A stretch of 64,000 nt of DNA from positions 3,410,901-3,474,900 of the forward strand of contig NZ_CM002139.1 in the NCBI RefSeq assembly GCF_000454545.1, in the 5' to 3' direction. This document shows, piece by piece, positions 38,808 through 47,599 of the stretch. The notes beneath the pieces are model-generated. The model had not been told where the DNA came from. It saw only the letters and a program-made list of their open reading frames with translations, and made no database searches. Each line of letters opens with the position of its first letter. The first letter of the stretch is position 1. Position numbers and translations under genes: made by a program. This DNA comes from Xanthomonas cassavae CFBP 4642. GTDB lineage: Bacteria; Pseudomonadota; Gammaproteobacteria; Xanthomonadales; Xanthomonadaceae.

Positions 38808-40895
38808 ATGAACTCATGGATCGACGCCACGCTGGAGTGGATCGGACACCACCCCACCTTGGCTGGCGTGGTGATCTTTGCCATCGCATTCTGTGATGCG
38901 GTGATCGTGCTGGGGGCCATCGTGCCCGCCTTGCCGCTGCTGTTCGCCATCGGCGTGCTGATCGGGCTCGGCCAGATCAACGGGCCGTATGCGGTGGTCT
39001 GCGCCACGCTGGGCGCCTTCGTCGGCGATGCGCTGAGCTTCTGGGTGGGCCACCGATGGGGCCACCAGTTGCATACCTATTGGCCGTTCCGGCGCTATCC
39101 GCAGTTGCTGGAACGCGGCGAGCTGCTGTTCCGGCGCAATGCGTTCAAGAGCATTCTCATCGCCCGTTATGTGGGCGCGGTGCGGCCGTTCGTACCGGCC
39201 ATCGCCGGCATGTCGCACATGCCGTTCAAGCGCTACCTGATCGCCAGCGGGCTGGCCTGCATTTCCTGGGCACTGCTGTTCCTGGTGCCGGGCTGGGTGC
39301 TGGGCACCGCCTACGACGCGGTCGCCGCCGTGGCCGGGCGCCTGTTCGTGGTGGTGGCATTGCTGGCCGCGGTGATCGGGCTGGCCTGGGCCATGGTGCT
39401 GTATTCGTATCGCTGGTCCGCCGGCCACCTGGATGCACTGCTGGCGCGGTTGCTGGAGTGGTCGCATCGGCATCCAGTGCTGGGCAACTGGTCGGTCAGC
39501 GTGTTCGACCCACGGCGCCGCGAATCGGTGCCGTTGGCGATGATGGCGCTGATGCTGTTGCTGCTCGGCTGGGGCTGGTTCGTGCTGCTGATGGTGGTGC
39601 TGGCGCACGGCGAGCCGCTGCGCGTGGACCTGGCCGTGCACGACCTGATGCTGGCGCTGCGCAACCCGCTGGCCGATTACCCGATGGTGGCGCTGGCCTC
39701 GCTGGGCGACTGGCAGGTGCTGCTGCCGGCAATCGCCGCGGCGATGGGCTACCTGGCCTGGCGCCGGCGCTGGATGGCGGTGACGCACTGGGTGATCGCA
39801 CTGGCGTTCGGCCTTGCGTTGACACAGTTGCTGGGCGCGACCGTGCAAGTGGTGCGCCCGCCTGCGGCCAGTAGCGGGTTCGGGTTTCCGTCGGTGGCGG
39901 TCACCATGGCCACCATTGGGTTTGGCTTCTTTGCGTTGTTGATTGCACGCGAACTGCCCGGCCGACGCCGGGTGTGGCCGTACCTGGTCAGTGGCGCGAT
40001 CGTCTCGCTGATTGGCTTTGCGCGGTTGTACCTGGGCGCGCATTGGCTCAGCGATGTGGTCGGCGGCATGTTGTTCGGCATCTTCTGGCTGCTGGTGCTG
40101 GGCATTGCCTACCGCCGCCGCGCCACCCGGGCGTTCTGGGTCAAGCCGGTGTCATGGATCTTCTATGGCGTGTTCCTGGGCGGCGCGATCTTCTTTGCGC
40201 CACGCAACCTCGACACCAAGCTGGCCAAGTTCGAACCGCCACCGCCGTTGCTGATGGAACTGCCCGCCAGCGCGTGGTGGGCCAGCCAATGGCGCCTGCT
40301 GCCGGCGCGCCGCAACGAATTCGACGACGACCAGCGCTGGCCGCTGGACGTACAGCTTGCCGGCTCGCTGGCACCACTGCAGCGCCAGCTCCAAGCGCGT
40401 GGCTGGCGGACACAACCGCAGGCCGGCTGGGAACAGGCACTGCACCTGCTCGACGTCAGCGGCCGCCCGGACGAGGTGCCGATCCTGCCGGCCACCCTCG
40501 ACACGCAGGTCGAAGCCTTGCTGATGGTGCGCCATGCGGCCCCCGGCCACGTGCATGTCCTGCGCCTGTGGCCCGCCGCCGCACGCCTGCAGCCCGATGC
40601 GCAGCCGCTATGGGTCGGCAGCACCCAGACCTTGCGCTATAGCCGCCACTTCAGCCTGATCGGGCTGTGGTATCCGCTGCGCGGCGTGGACCCTGCCTTG
40701 AGCGCCTTGCGCGACGCACTTGGCCCATTGCCGCATCGCGTGGAGCAACGCCCCCGCTCGCAGGTGCCGGTGATCCTGATCGACAGCACCTCGGGCAGTG
40801 CAGTGCGTGGCGGAAACAACGACGACGCTGCAGCGCAGACGCAGACCGCTGCGTTCGATCCAGCAGCATCAGGTTCGCCACAACAACGCCGTTGA
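38808..40895 (+). CDS. DedA-PAP2-LssY fusion membrane protein with degenerate PAP2 site
   Basis: 695 residues, inner membrane. Three modules: DedA/VTT domain (about 1-200; ALPLLFAIGVLIG, FVGDALSFWVGHRWG, FKSILIARYVGAVRPFVPAIAGM), a PAP2 phosphatase-like domain (about 235-440), and a soluble LssY C-terminal-type domain (about 480-680). DedA proteins act in lipid scrambling or undecaprenyl-phosphate recycling, PAP2 domains dephosphorylate lipids. In this PAP2 part, motif 2 reads FPSVAVTM instead of PSGH and motif 1 lacks its Lys (GATVQVVRP), while motif 3 (ARLYLGAHWLSD) is intact, so lipid phosphatase activity is doubtful. Confidence 0.87.
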   Translation: MNSWIDATLEWIGHHPTLAGVVIFAIAFCDAVIVLGAIVPALPLLFAIGVLIGLGQINGPYAVVCATLGAFVGDALSFWVGHRWGHQLHTYWPFRRYPQLLERGELLFRRNAFKSILIARYVGAVRPFVPAIAGMSHMPFKRYLIASGLACISWALLFLVPGWVLGTAYDAVAAVAGRLFVVVALLAAVIGLAWAMVLYSYRWSAGHLDALLARLLEWSHRHPVLGNWSVSVFDPRRRESVPLAMMALMLLLLGWGWFVLLMVVLAHGEPLRVDLAVHDLMLALRNPLADYPMVALASLGDWQVLLPAIAAAMGYLAWRRRWMAVTHWVIALAFGLALTQLLGATVQVVRPPAASSGFGFPSVAVTMATIGFGFFALLIARELPGRRRVWPYLVSGAIVSLIGFARLYLGAHWLSDVVGGMLFGIFWLLVLGIAYRRRATRAFWVKPVSWIFYGVFLGGAIFFAPRNLDTKLAKFEPPPPLLMELPASAWWASQWRLLPARRNEFDDDQRWPLDVQLAGSLAPLQRQLQARGWRTQPQAGWEQALHLLDVSGRPDEVPILPATLDTQVEALLMVRHAAPGHVHVLRLWPAAARLQPDAQPLWVGSTQTLRYSRHFSLIGLWYPLRGVDPALSALRDALGPLPHRVEQRPRSQVPVILIDSTSGSAVRGGNNDDAAAQTQTAAFDPAASGSPQQRR

Positions 40896-41504
40896 TCGAT
40901 CGGGCAACAGACGATTGGCTGGCGATCGCGCGGCCGTGTTGATATGGAGTGTCAGCAACGCCTCTTGAACGCTGTATCGATGGCGGTCACGTGCTGACGT
41001 CCTGTAGAAACAGATGAATTTTCAGGGTGAACGCTTGGCTAGCCGAGCGCACGGTGCCCTCACCACTTGCGGGACACGCCGTGAACCCATCCATGGGGGC
41101 TCGATGGCGGCATCCATGCCGCCAACGGTCCCGCAAGCGGCGAGGACACCGCATCAGGACGTTTGTCGGTGATCCACCGAAGAGCAGAGAACACTGCGCT
41201 GCCTGGTTACTTGCGTCGCATGGTTTGCTATCGCTTGAACACTCGGCGCACCGACCAACTGGACTGGACCTTGCCCGCTCACCGTCGCAGGACCTTACGC
41301 GGCATGGATGCCGCGTCAGAGCTTACAAGGACGGACTTGCAGCGTGTCCCGCGATGGTGGGCGGGCAAGGGCCCTGCAGCCAAGCCGCAGCCGCTCTACA
41401 ACCAACGCATCCGCACCGTTTCATTACCTCTCAAGGTGGCCGAGAGCTTGTGTTTCAGCGCCGTTTGGATGCGCACCAGCCGCGCTGGTCAAGGGCGCGA
41501 CGCC
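40896..41504. repeat. intergenic region with element copy B (41106-41314)
   Basis: About 600 bp without a recognised gene. Contains the palindromes GGCGGCAT-CC-ATGCCGCC (41106-41123) and GCGGCAT-GG-ATGCCGC (41299-41314), and three blocks shared with 23491-23598 (41126-41151, about 41176-41201, and about 41272-41300). A long open frame running into 42.4 kb here is antisense to the bestrophin gene and judged spurious. Confidence 0.55.
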
Positions 41505-42389
41505 TCACCACAACACGCCATCCACTGGCTGCATCGGCTCCGGCGCTTGCTCACCAATGGCCTGAAGCGCATCGATCTCCACCGTGCGGCACATGGTATC
41601 CAGCGGCAGGTCGTGGATGGTGTTGGCGAACGGGTCGACCAGTTCATCGCCGATCTTCAGCACCGCCAGAAACATCAAGCCGGCCACCGTCGATCCCACA
41701 GGCGTGGCGTACTGCAGCGTTTCCACCAGGCCGATCGGCAGCAGCACGCAGAACAACCGCGTGAACAGGTTCGGATAGAAGCGATATTGATACGGCAGCG
41801 GCGTATTTTTCAGGCGCTCCATGCCGCCTTGCGCATTGGCGATGTCCACCAGGATGCGTTCGACGCTGGCCTGCTGGATGCTGTCGATCCAGCCCTCGCG
41901 ACGCGCCTGTTCGACGCTGCGCCCGGTGGTATCGAGCAAGCCGTTCGCCACGTTGGTGCGCACCACCACCGCCGCCGCTTCGTCGGCGTCCACATGCGGG
42001 GCCAACGCCATCGCTATCGGCAAGCGGCGCAGTTGGCAGCGCAGTGCGTTGACGTAGGCAATCTGCCGCAGCGCAATGGTGCGCCCAAGATCGCCGGCTT
42101 TCGGTGCAGACAGGATACTGACGCTCAAGCGCACCAGATTGCGCGAGGCATTGATCATCTGGCCCCACAGCACCCGCCCCTCCCACCAGCGTTGATAGGT
42201 GGAATTGGCGCGAAAGCCCAGGAACAACGCCAGCGCAGATCCAAAGATGGTCAGCGGCAACGCCGGCGCACGGAACGGCAGCACGTAATAGATGATGGTA
42301 ATCAACACATCCCATACGAACAACACCGCCAGGGTCCGCCAGACCTGGCCGATCACATCTGCCACACGCGGCTTTACATCGACAATCAA
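41505..42389 (-). CDS. bestrophin-family (UPF0187) membrane protein
   Basis: 294 residues. Family signatures: NSTYQRWWEGRVLWGQMINASRN after the second membrane segment, FTRLFCVLLPIGLVETL, and the C-terminal region with DPFANTIHDLPLDTMCRTVEID. Four hydrophobic helices. Bacterial bestrophins form pentameric channels, some anion- and some sodium-selective; selectivity here is unknown. Start ATG at 42389. No co-transcribed neighbour. Confidence 0.9.
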   Translation of the reverse strand: MIVDVKPRVADVIGQVWRTLAVLFVWDVLITIIYYVLPFRAPALPLTIFGSALALFLGFRANSTYQRWWEGRVLWGQMINASRNLVRLSVSILSAPKAGDLGRTIALRQIAYVNALRCQLRRLPIAMALAPHVDADEAAAVVVRTNVANGLLDTTGRSVEQARREGWIDSIQQASVERILVDIANAQGGMERLKNTPLPYQYRFYPNLFTRLFCVLLPIGLVETLQYATPVGSTVAGLMFLAVLKIGDELVDPFANTIHDLPLDTMCRTVEIDALQAIGEQAPEPMQPVDGVLW

Positions 42390-42657
42390 AGGCGCACTCC
42401 ATCAAACAAAAGAAACGAGTAACGCCATTACGCGCATCCAGCGCATGGATGCGGTCGGTAGCGCACTCAAGCGTGCGCAGTGTGCCGTTGCCACGGTGCA
42501 AGCGCGGTGATGGGGCCGATCGAAACCACTGCCCCACGCCGCCGAAGCGATTGAAAGGCGTAGCGAGAGGCTATCAGTTGGATGTGCACGGTCTGCAGGA
42601 ACAGAGTGCACACATGGCGCATGAAAGTTCGGAGCGCAGCCGCTTTATCTGCTGCTC

Positions 42658-43254
42658 TTAAGGCATCCAGGCCAGCAATTGATCCAGCCGCCGATGCGGA
42701 TCGTCCTGCTGCAACAGCGATAGCCGCTGCTGCTCGGTCAATGGCAGCAGCTCGGCCAGCCGCCAACCAACCCAGGCGGCCTGATCCATCAATCCCGGTC
42801 CCACCGATGCAAATTCGCCACCCACCTGCTCCAGCATGCGCTCCAGCACCGTGGACAGCAGGCCGTGCTCGGGCCGCAATTCGTCGTCCGGATCCGGTTC
42901 GCGCAAGGCGACATCTCCCACCACCAGACCGTTGTCGCGAATGCGCGAGCGCTGTACGTGGAAACGCCGCGTGCCACGCAAGCGCAGCACCAGCACACCG
43001 TCGGCGCCTACATCGAAATCCTCGATGCGTACTTCGGTACCGAACGCGGCCGGCGTGGCCGGCATGCCGACGTCGTTGCCCTCCAGGATCAGGCACACGC
43101 CGAAGCTGGTGCCGTTGCGGCCGCATTCGCGTACCAGATCCAGATAGCGGCGTTCGAACACGCGCAGACCCATCGCCGCGCCCGGCAACAGCACGCTGTG
43201 CAAGGGGAACAGCGGCAACGCGCTGGTGTCGGCGGTGGCGGGGATCGGCGCCAT
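42658..43254 (-). CDS. Lon N-terminal (LON substrate-binding) domain protein
   Basis: 198 residues, a free-standing LON substrate-binding domain (YcaL-type peptidase-lacking LonN): LPLFPLHSVLLPGAAMGLRVFERRYLDLVRE at the start, followed by VRIEDFDVGADGVLVLRLRG and the helical C-part. No ATPase or protease domain. The ATG overlaps the mpl stop (TGATG at 43254-43252), so it is coupled to a cell-wall recycling ligase. Function undefined. Confidence 0.9.
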   Translation of the reverse strand: MAPIPATADTSALPLFPLHSVLLPGAAMGLRVFERRYLDLVRECGRNGTSFGVCLILEGNDVGMPATPAAFGTEVRIEDFDVGADGVLVLRLRGTRRFHVQRSRIRDNGLVVGDVALREPDPDDELRPEHGLLSTVLERMLEQVGGEFASVGPGLMDQAAWVGWRLAELLPLTEQQRLSLLQQDDPHRRLDQLLAWMP

Positions 43255-44612
43255 CAGGACAGCTGCGCCAGGAAGCGACGCGGCGCACCATCGAAACCGC
43301 CATTGGACATGAACACCACATGGTCGCCGGGCTGCGCCAGCTCGCCCAAGGTGTGCAGCAATGCATCGACGTCATGCGCCACGCGCGCATCGCCGCGCAC
43401 CTGCGCGATGATCGGCGCCGCGTCCCAGGGCAATTCTGGCCGATGCAGGAACACCACCGCATCGGCATCGTGCAGCGACGGCGCCAGCGCCAGCGCATGC
43501 GCGCCCAGGCGCATCGAGTTGCTGCGCGGCTCCATCGCCACCAGCACGCGCGCCGCACCCACCTTGGCACGCAGCCCCTGCAGCGTGGTCGCAATCGCGG
43601 TGGGGTGATGCGCAAAGTCGTCGTAGACGGTGATATCGCGCGCCTGGCCCAGCACTTCCAATCGTCGTTTGACGCTCTGGAACTGCGCCAGCGCCGGCAT
43701 CACCGTCGCCGGATCCACACCCACCGCATGCACCGCGGCCAATGCGGCCAGCCCGTTGAGCACGTTGTGCCGGCCTACCAGTGACCACTGCACCTGACCG
43801 ATCTCCACACCGCGATGGGCCACCGCAAATGTGCTGCCATCGGCGGCGATCAGGCGGGCGCTCCACTCCAGCCCGGCATCGAAGCCGAAGCGTTCCACCG
43901 GCGTCCAGCAGCCCATGGCCAGCACCTCGGCCAGCCGCGCGTCGTCGCCGTTGGCGATCAACCGCCCACGCGCCGGTACGGTGCGCACCAGATGATGGAA
44001 CTGCCGCTGGATGGCGGCCACATCCGGAAAGATATCGGCGTGGTCGTACTCGAGGTTGTTGAGGATCGCCACCAGCGGCCGGTAGTGCACGAACTTGCTG
44101 CGCTTGTCGAAGAACGCGGTGTCGTACTCGTCGGCCTCCACCACGAATTCGCGGCCCTGGCCCAGCCGTGCGGAGACGCCGAAGTCCTCGGCCACCCCAC
44201 CGATCAAGAAGCCCGGCGACCGCCCGGCGGCCTCGAGCAGATAGCTCAGGATGGTGGTGGTGGTGGTCTTGCCATGGGTGCCGGCCACCGCGAGCGTGTC
44301 GCGGCCCGGCAATACCTGTTCGGCCAGCCACTGGGCGCCGGAGGTGTAGCGACGGCCGGCATCGAGCACCGCTTCCACCGCCGGATTGCCGCGCGACAAG
44401 GCATTGCCGATGACCACGTCAGTGGCATCGGGCGCGATGTTCGACGGCGCGTAGCCCTGCGCCAGCGCGATGCCGAGCGTTTCCAGCTGAGTGGACATCG
44501 GTGGATAGATGGCTTGGTCGCTGCCCTCCACCTGCCAGCCCAGCTCGCGCGCCAGGGCGGCCACACCGCCCATGAAAGTCCCGGCGATGCCGAGGATGTG
44601 AAGTTTGGTCAT
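43254..44612 (-). CDS. mpl: UDP-N-acetylmuramate:L-alanyl-gamma-D-glutamyl-meso-DAP ligase
   Basis: 452 residues. Murein-recycling Mur ligase: attaches recovered tripeptide to UDP-MurNAc. N-terminal domain HILGIAGTFMGGVAALARELG, P-loop GTHGKTTT at 111-118, central FVVEADEYDTAFFDKRSKF, NLEYDHADIF, and C-terminal YDDFAHHPTAI. The AGTFMGG and long EADEYD block separate Mpl from MurC. Coupled to the LonN gene. In E. coli mpl is a stand-alone gene. Confidence 0.94.
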   Translation of the reverse strand: MTKLHILGIAGTFMGGVAALARELGWQVEGSDQAIYPPMSTQLETLGIALAQGYAPSNIAPDATDVVIGNALSRGNPAVEAVLDAGRRYTSGAQWLAEQVLPGRDTLAVAGTHGKTTTTTILSYLLEAAGRSPGFLIGGVAEDFGVSARLGQGREFVVEADEYDTAFFDKRSKFVHYRPLVAILNNLEYDHADIFPDVAAIQRQFHHLVRTVPARGRLIANGDDARLAEVLAMGCWTPVERFGFDAGLEWSARLIAADGSTFAVAHRGVEIGQVQWSLVGRHNVLNGLAALAAVHAVGVDPATVMPALAQFQSVKRRLEVLGQARDITVYDDFAHHPTAIATTLQGLRAKVGAARVLVAMEPRSNSMRLGAHALALAPSLHDADAVVFLHRPELPWDAAPIIAQVRGDARVAHDVDALLHTLGELAQPGDHVVFMSNGGFDGAPRRFLAQLS

Positions 44613-44695
44613 GCCGCATATTGTCGCCGATCACCGGAGTTGCGGGACATTCCAATCCGCCCTCGGCCCCGGTGTCGGGAAACCCTACCGTACTG

Positions 44696-44710
44696 TCGGG
44701 AATTTCCCGA
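44696..44710. promoter_or_regulatory. palindrome TCGGGAATTTCCCGA upstream of the sRNA candidate
   Basis: Perfect 7+1+7 palindrome, with a second half-site TCGGGAAACCC at about 44675. It lies 27 bases before a -10-like TATGCT (44737-44742). Its position fits an operator for the downstream RNA or for mpl, which is divergent. Confidence 0.45.
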
Positions 44711-44745
44711 TATGCGAACTGCATCACATCCATCACTATGCTGAG

Positions 44746-44880
44746 CGCCAGTCGCAGCAGCCCTTTGGTCCTACTCCCCAAGAGGCCAAATCCCCAGGGA
44801 GCTCATGCTGTCGGGGCTCTGAGCAAGCTCACTACTGGCGTTATCCTGCCCCGGTCGTCGTGTACGACCGGGGTTTTTCT
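44746..44880 (+). ncRNA. candidate small RNA with its own terminator
   Basis: About 135 nt. CGCCAGT (44746-44752) pairs with ACTGGCG (44834-44840) as a closing stem; inside is a hairpin TTTGG-T-CCT/AGG-CCAAA (44764-44790) whose loop carries CTCCCC. The 3' end is a perfect terminator, CCCCGGTCGT (44849-44858)/ACGACCGGGG (44864-44873) then TTTTTCTTT. A -10-like TATGCT is at 44737. No plus-strand coding gene precedes the terminator. C-rich loops recall the Xanthomonas sRNA sX13, but I cannot say it is that RNA. Confidence 0.65.
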
Positions 44881-44981
44881 TTGTTTGGAAGAGGTCAGAT
44901 TCGCAGGTCTTGCACCTGCGCCGCGGCGCTGCCATGGGCGTGCCGCGTCAAGGACCGGGCATTGCGCCCGGCCGGATGCGC

Positions 44982-45545
44982 TCAGCGGCCGAGCGCCTTG
45001 CTGATACGCTCCAGCACTTCATCCAGCGAGCCGACACCGTCCACGCGCGCCAGCTTGCCGCGCTGCTCGTAGAAGCCGATCACCGGTGCCGTCGAGTCGG
45101 TGTACACCTGCAGACGCTTGCGTACCGATTCGGGATTGTCGTCTTCGCGGCCTTCGGCCTTGGCACGCCCGGCGATGCGCTCGACAAGCAATTCGCTGGC
45201 CACATCCAACTGCACCACTGCATCCAGCGGCTGCCCGATCTTGCCGAGCAGGTCGTTCAGCGCATTGGCCTGCGCCACGTTGCGCGGATAGCCGTCGAGG
45301 ATGAAGCCCTTGGAGACGTCGGGCTGACCCAGACGCGCTTCCAGCATGCCGAGCAGGATGTCGTCGGACACCAGATCGCCGCGCGCCATGACTTCCTTGG
45401 CCTTCAGGCCCAGCGGCGAGCCAGCGGCCACTTCGGCGCGCAACAGGTCGCCGGTGGAAATGTGCGGGATGTCAAACGTGTCTTTGAGACGTGTCGCCTG
45501 GGTGCCCTTGCCCGAACCGGGCGGTCCCAACAGAACCAATCGCAT
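44982..45545 (-). CDS. adk: adenylate kinase (short form)
   Basis: 187 residues. ATP + AMP to 2 ADP. P-loop GPPGSGKGT at 7-15, AMP-binding STGDLLRAEV, GFILDGYPRNVAQA and REDDNPESVRKRL in the region of the lid. The length matches short-type enzymes lacking the full LID zinc insert. Divergent from pfp, 157 bp away. Placed beside three pyrophosphate-linked enzymes, it handles AMP formed by PPi-releasing ligases. Confidence 0.95.
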   Translation of the reverse strand: MRLVLLGPPGSGKGTQATRLKDTFDIPHISTGDLLRAEVAAGSPLGLKAKEVMARGDLVSDDILLGMLEARLGQPDVSKGFILDGYPRNVAQANALNDLLGKIGQPLDAVVQLDVASELLVERIAGRAKAEGREDDNPESVRKRLQVYTDSTAPVIGFYEQRGKLARVDGVGSLDEVLERISKALGR

Positions 45546-45702
45546 CAGTGGACTCCACTTTCGAAGAAAAACGCGTTGCGGTTGGCGGCGTTAGACTCAG
45601 GTCTTCGCCAGCGCTGACCGCATGGTCGTGCAGCTTACCGCATCCGGGGAATGTCCCGGCACTGTCCCTTGCGCCATCGCCCCTGTGAGGAGCCTGTCCC
45701 CT

Positions 45703-46959
45703 ATGACCACCGGCAATCTGTTGTATGCCCAGTCTGGCGGCGTCACCGCCGTCATCAACGCCACTGCCGCCGGCGTGATCAGCGAAGCACGCGCGCGCAA
45801 GATCAAGGTATTGGCCGCGCGCAACGGCATCCTGGGCGCATTGCGCGAAGAGCTGATCGATACCTCCAAGGAGTCGGCCGCCGCGATCGCCGCACTGGCG
45901 CAGACGCCCGGCGGCGCATTCGGCTCGTGCCGCTACAAGCTCAAATCGTTGGAGCAGGACAGCGCCAAGTACGAACGCCTGCTCGATGTGTTGCGCGCGC
46001 ATGACGTGCGCTGGTTCCTCTACAACGGTGGCAACGATTCCGCCGACACCGCCTGGAAGGTCTCGCAACTGGCCAAGGCCTATGGCTACCCGCTGCACTG
46101 CATCGGCGTGCCCAAGACCATCGACAACGATCTGGCAGTGACCGATACCTGCCCCGGCTTCGGTTCGGCGGCCAAGTACACCGCGGTGTCGGTACGCGAG
46201 GCCGCGCTGGATGTCGCCGCGATGGCCGATACCTCGACCAAGGTCTTCATCTACGAAGCGATGGGCCGCCACGCCGGCTGGCTGGCCGCAGCGGCAGGCC
46301 TGGCAGGACAAGGCCCGGACGACGCACCGCAGATCATCCTGCTGCCCGAGCGTGCCTACGATCAGGCCATGTTTCTGGCCAAGGTGAAGCAGGTGGTGGA
46401 AAAGGTCGGCTGGTGCGTGGTGGTCGCAAGCGAAGGCATCCAGGACGCGCGCGGAGAATTCGTCGCCGATGCCGGCGGCGCGGCCGACTCGTTCGGCCAC
46501 GCACAACTCGGCGGCGTGGCGTCGTTCCTGGCCGCGCAGGTCAAGCAGGAGCTGGGCTACAAGGTGCACTGGACGCTGCCGGATTACCTGCAACGCTCGG
46601 CACGCCACCTCGCCTCCAGGACCGATTGGGAACAGGCCCAGGCTGTCGGCAAGGCCGCCGTGCAGTACGCACTCAAGGGCATGAACGCGGTGATCCCGGT
46701 GATCGAACGCGTCAGCGACGCGCCGTACCGCTGGAAGATCGTGCCGGCCCCGCTGCACAAGGTGGCCAACCATGAAAAGAAGATGCCGCCCAGCTTCCTG
46801 CGCAAGGACGGCTTCGGCATCACCGAGCGCGCCCGCCGCTATTTCGCCCCGCTGATCAAGGGCGAAGCACCACTGGCCTACGGCAGCGATGGCCTGCCCA
46901 AGTACGTCAGCCTGAAGACCGTCGCGGTGGCGAAGAAGCTGCCGGCCTGGGAAGGCTGA
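45703..46959 (+). CDS. pfp: pyrophosphate-dependent 6-phosphofructokinase
   Basis: 418 residues. Reversible phosphorylation of fructose 6-phosphate using PPi in place of ATP. AQSGGVTAVINATAAG opens the Rossmann domain; NGGNDSADT at 108-116 has Asp in the residue that distinguishes PPi from ATP enzymes (GGDG in the latter), and PKTIDND at 137-143 carries the PPi-form Lys. GFGSAAKYTA, IYEAMGRHAGWLAAA and ERISDAPYRWK-type substrate segments follow. ATG at 45703 after GAGGAG. Xanthomonas is known to use a PPi-type enzyme in glycolysis. hppA and ppa lie downstream. Confidence 0.94.
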   Translation: MTTGNLLYAQSGGVTAVINATAAGVISEARARKIKVLAARNGILGALREELIDTSKESAAAIAALAQTPGGAFGSCRYKLKSLEQDSAKYERLLDVLRAHDVRWFLYNGGNDSADTAWKVSQLAKAYGYPLHCIGVPKTIDNDLAVTDTCPGFGSAAKYTAVSVREAALDVAAMADTSTKVFIYEAMGRHAGWLAAAAGLAGQGPDDAPQIILLPERAYDQAMFLAKVKQVVEKVGWCVVVASEGIQDARGEFVADAGGAADSFGHAQLGGVASFLAAQVKQELGYKVHWTLPDYLQRSARHLASRTDWEQAQAVGKAAVQYALKGMNAVIPVIERVSDAPYRWKIVPAPLHKVANHEKKMPPSFLRKDGFGITERARRYFAPLIKGEAPLAYGSDGLPKYVSLKTVAVAKKLPAWEG

Positions 46960-47599
46960 GCACAGACAGACCTCCGCGCTCCAGGTGGTGACGCATCAGC
47001 ACCTGGACAGGCAAACGATGGCATTCGGCCGCATCCCCGCACCAGCATGAAGGCCGGTAGCCGCTGCGTCGCCGAACGACCAGGTCAACGGTAACGTGAT
47101 GTAGCGTGCACCTTGTTGCGACCCCTGCCAGGAGCGCTGCGTGCCCATTTACAATGCCAACACATGTTGCTCAGGATCGCGCAGGACGCGCTTGGCGCCA
47201 AGGTCCATGGACGTGGTGCCATGCCGAACATCGGTCAGCCCCAAGCGATTTCCGTCCCCGCAACATTGCATGCGGGCATCAGTGTGCTGGACACCGTGGC
47301 CGGCATCGCACGCGACCATGCCTCCAGCTGACACCGACCACGCGGCGCTGCGTTTATTCAAACATGATCCGGAATTGGCGACCGAAGCGACTTAAATTGC
47401 CGGATCGACTGTGCGACAGCTGTGCGATGGATCCGTCGAGACGCATCGACCTTTGTCAGGCCTTGCTCGGCACCGGCAGCACATCGGACATGCCCTGCTG
47501 GCGCGGTGTCCCCATGAGGAGAGGTGGGCTGACCAAGCGCGCCCAATTCGCCATTGGCACCCTGGTGGCGGGATCACCGAGAACGATGACCTGCCGCCT
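46960..47599. other. 640-bp stretch without a recognised gene
   Basis: Between pfp and a secreted-protein gene. An open frame at 47113-47331 on plus (LLRIAQDALGAKVHGRG..., 72 residues) has plausible codon use but matches nothing I know; it may be a remnant. No T-tailed hairpin was found. Confidence 0.35.

Noticed and set aside
41163..42422. A 419-codon plus-strand frame overlapping the bestrophin gene
   Set aside because: Antisense to a recognised membrane protein and rich in His/Gln/Arg.
47113..47331. A 72-codon plus-strand frame as a real gene
   Set aside because: Lies in an otherwise empty gap with no ribosome-binding site in the right place and no known family; kept only as part of the gap description.
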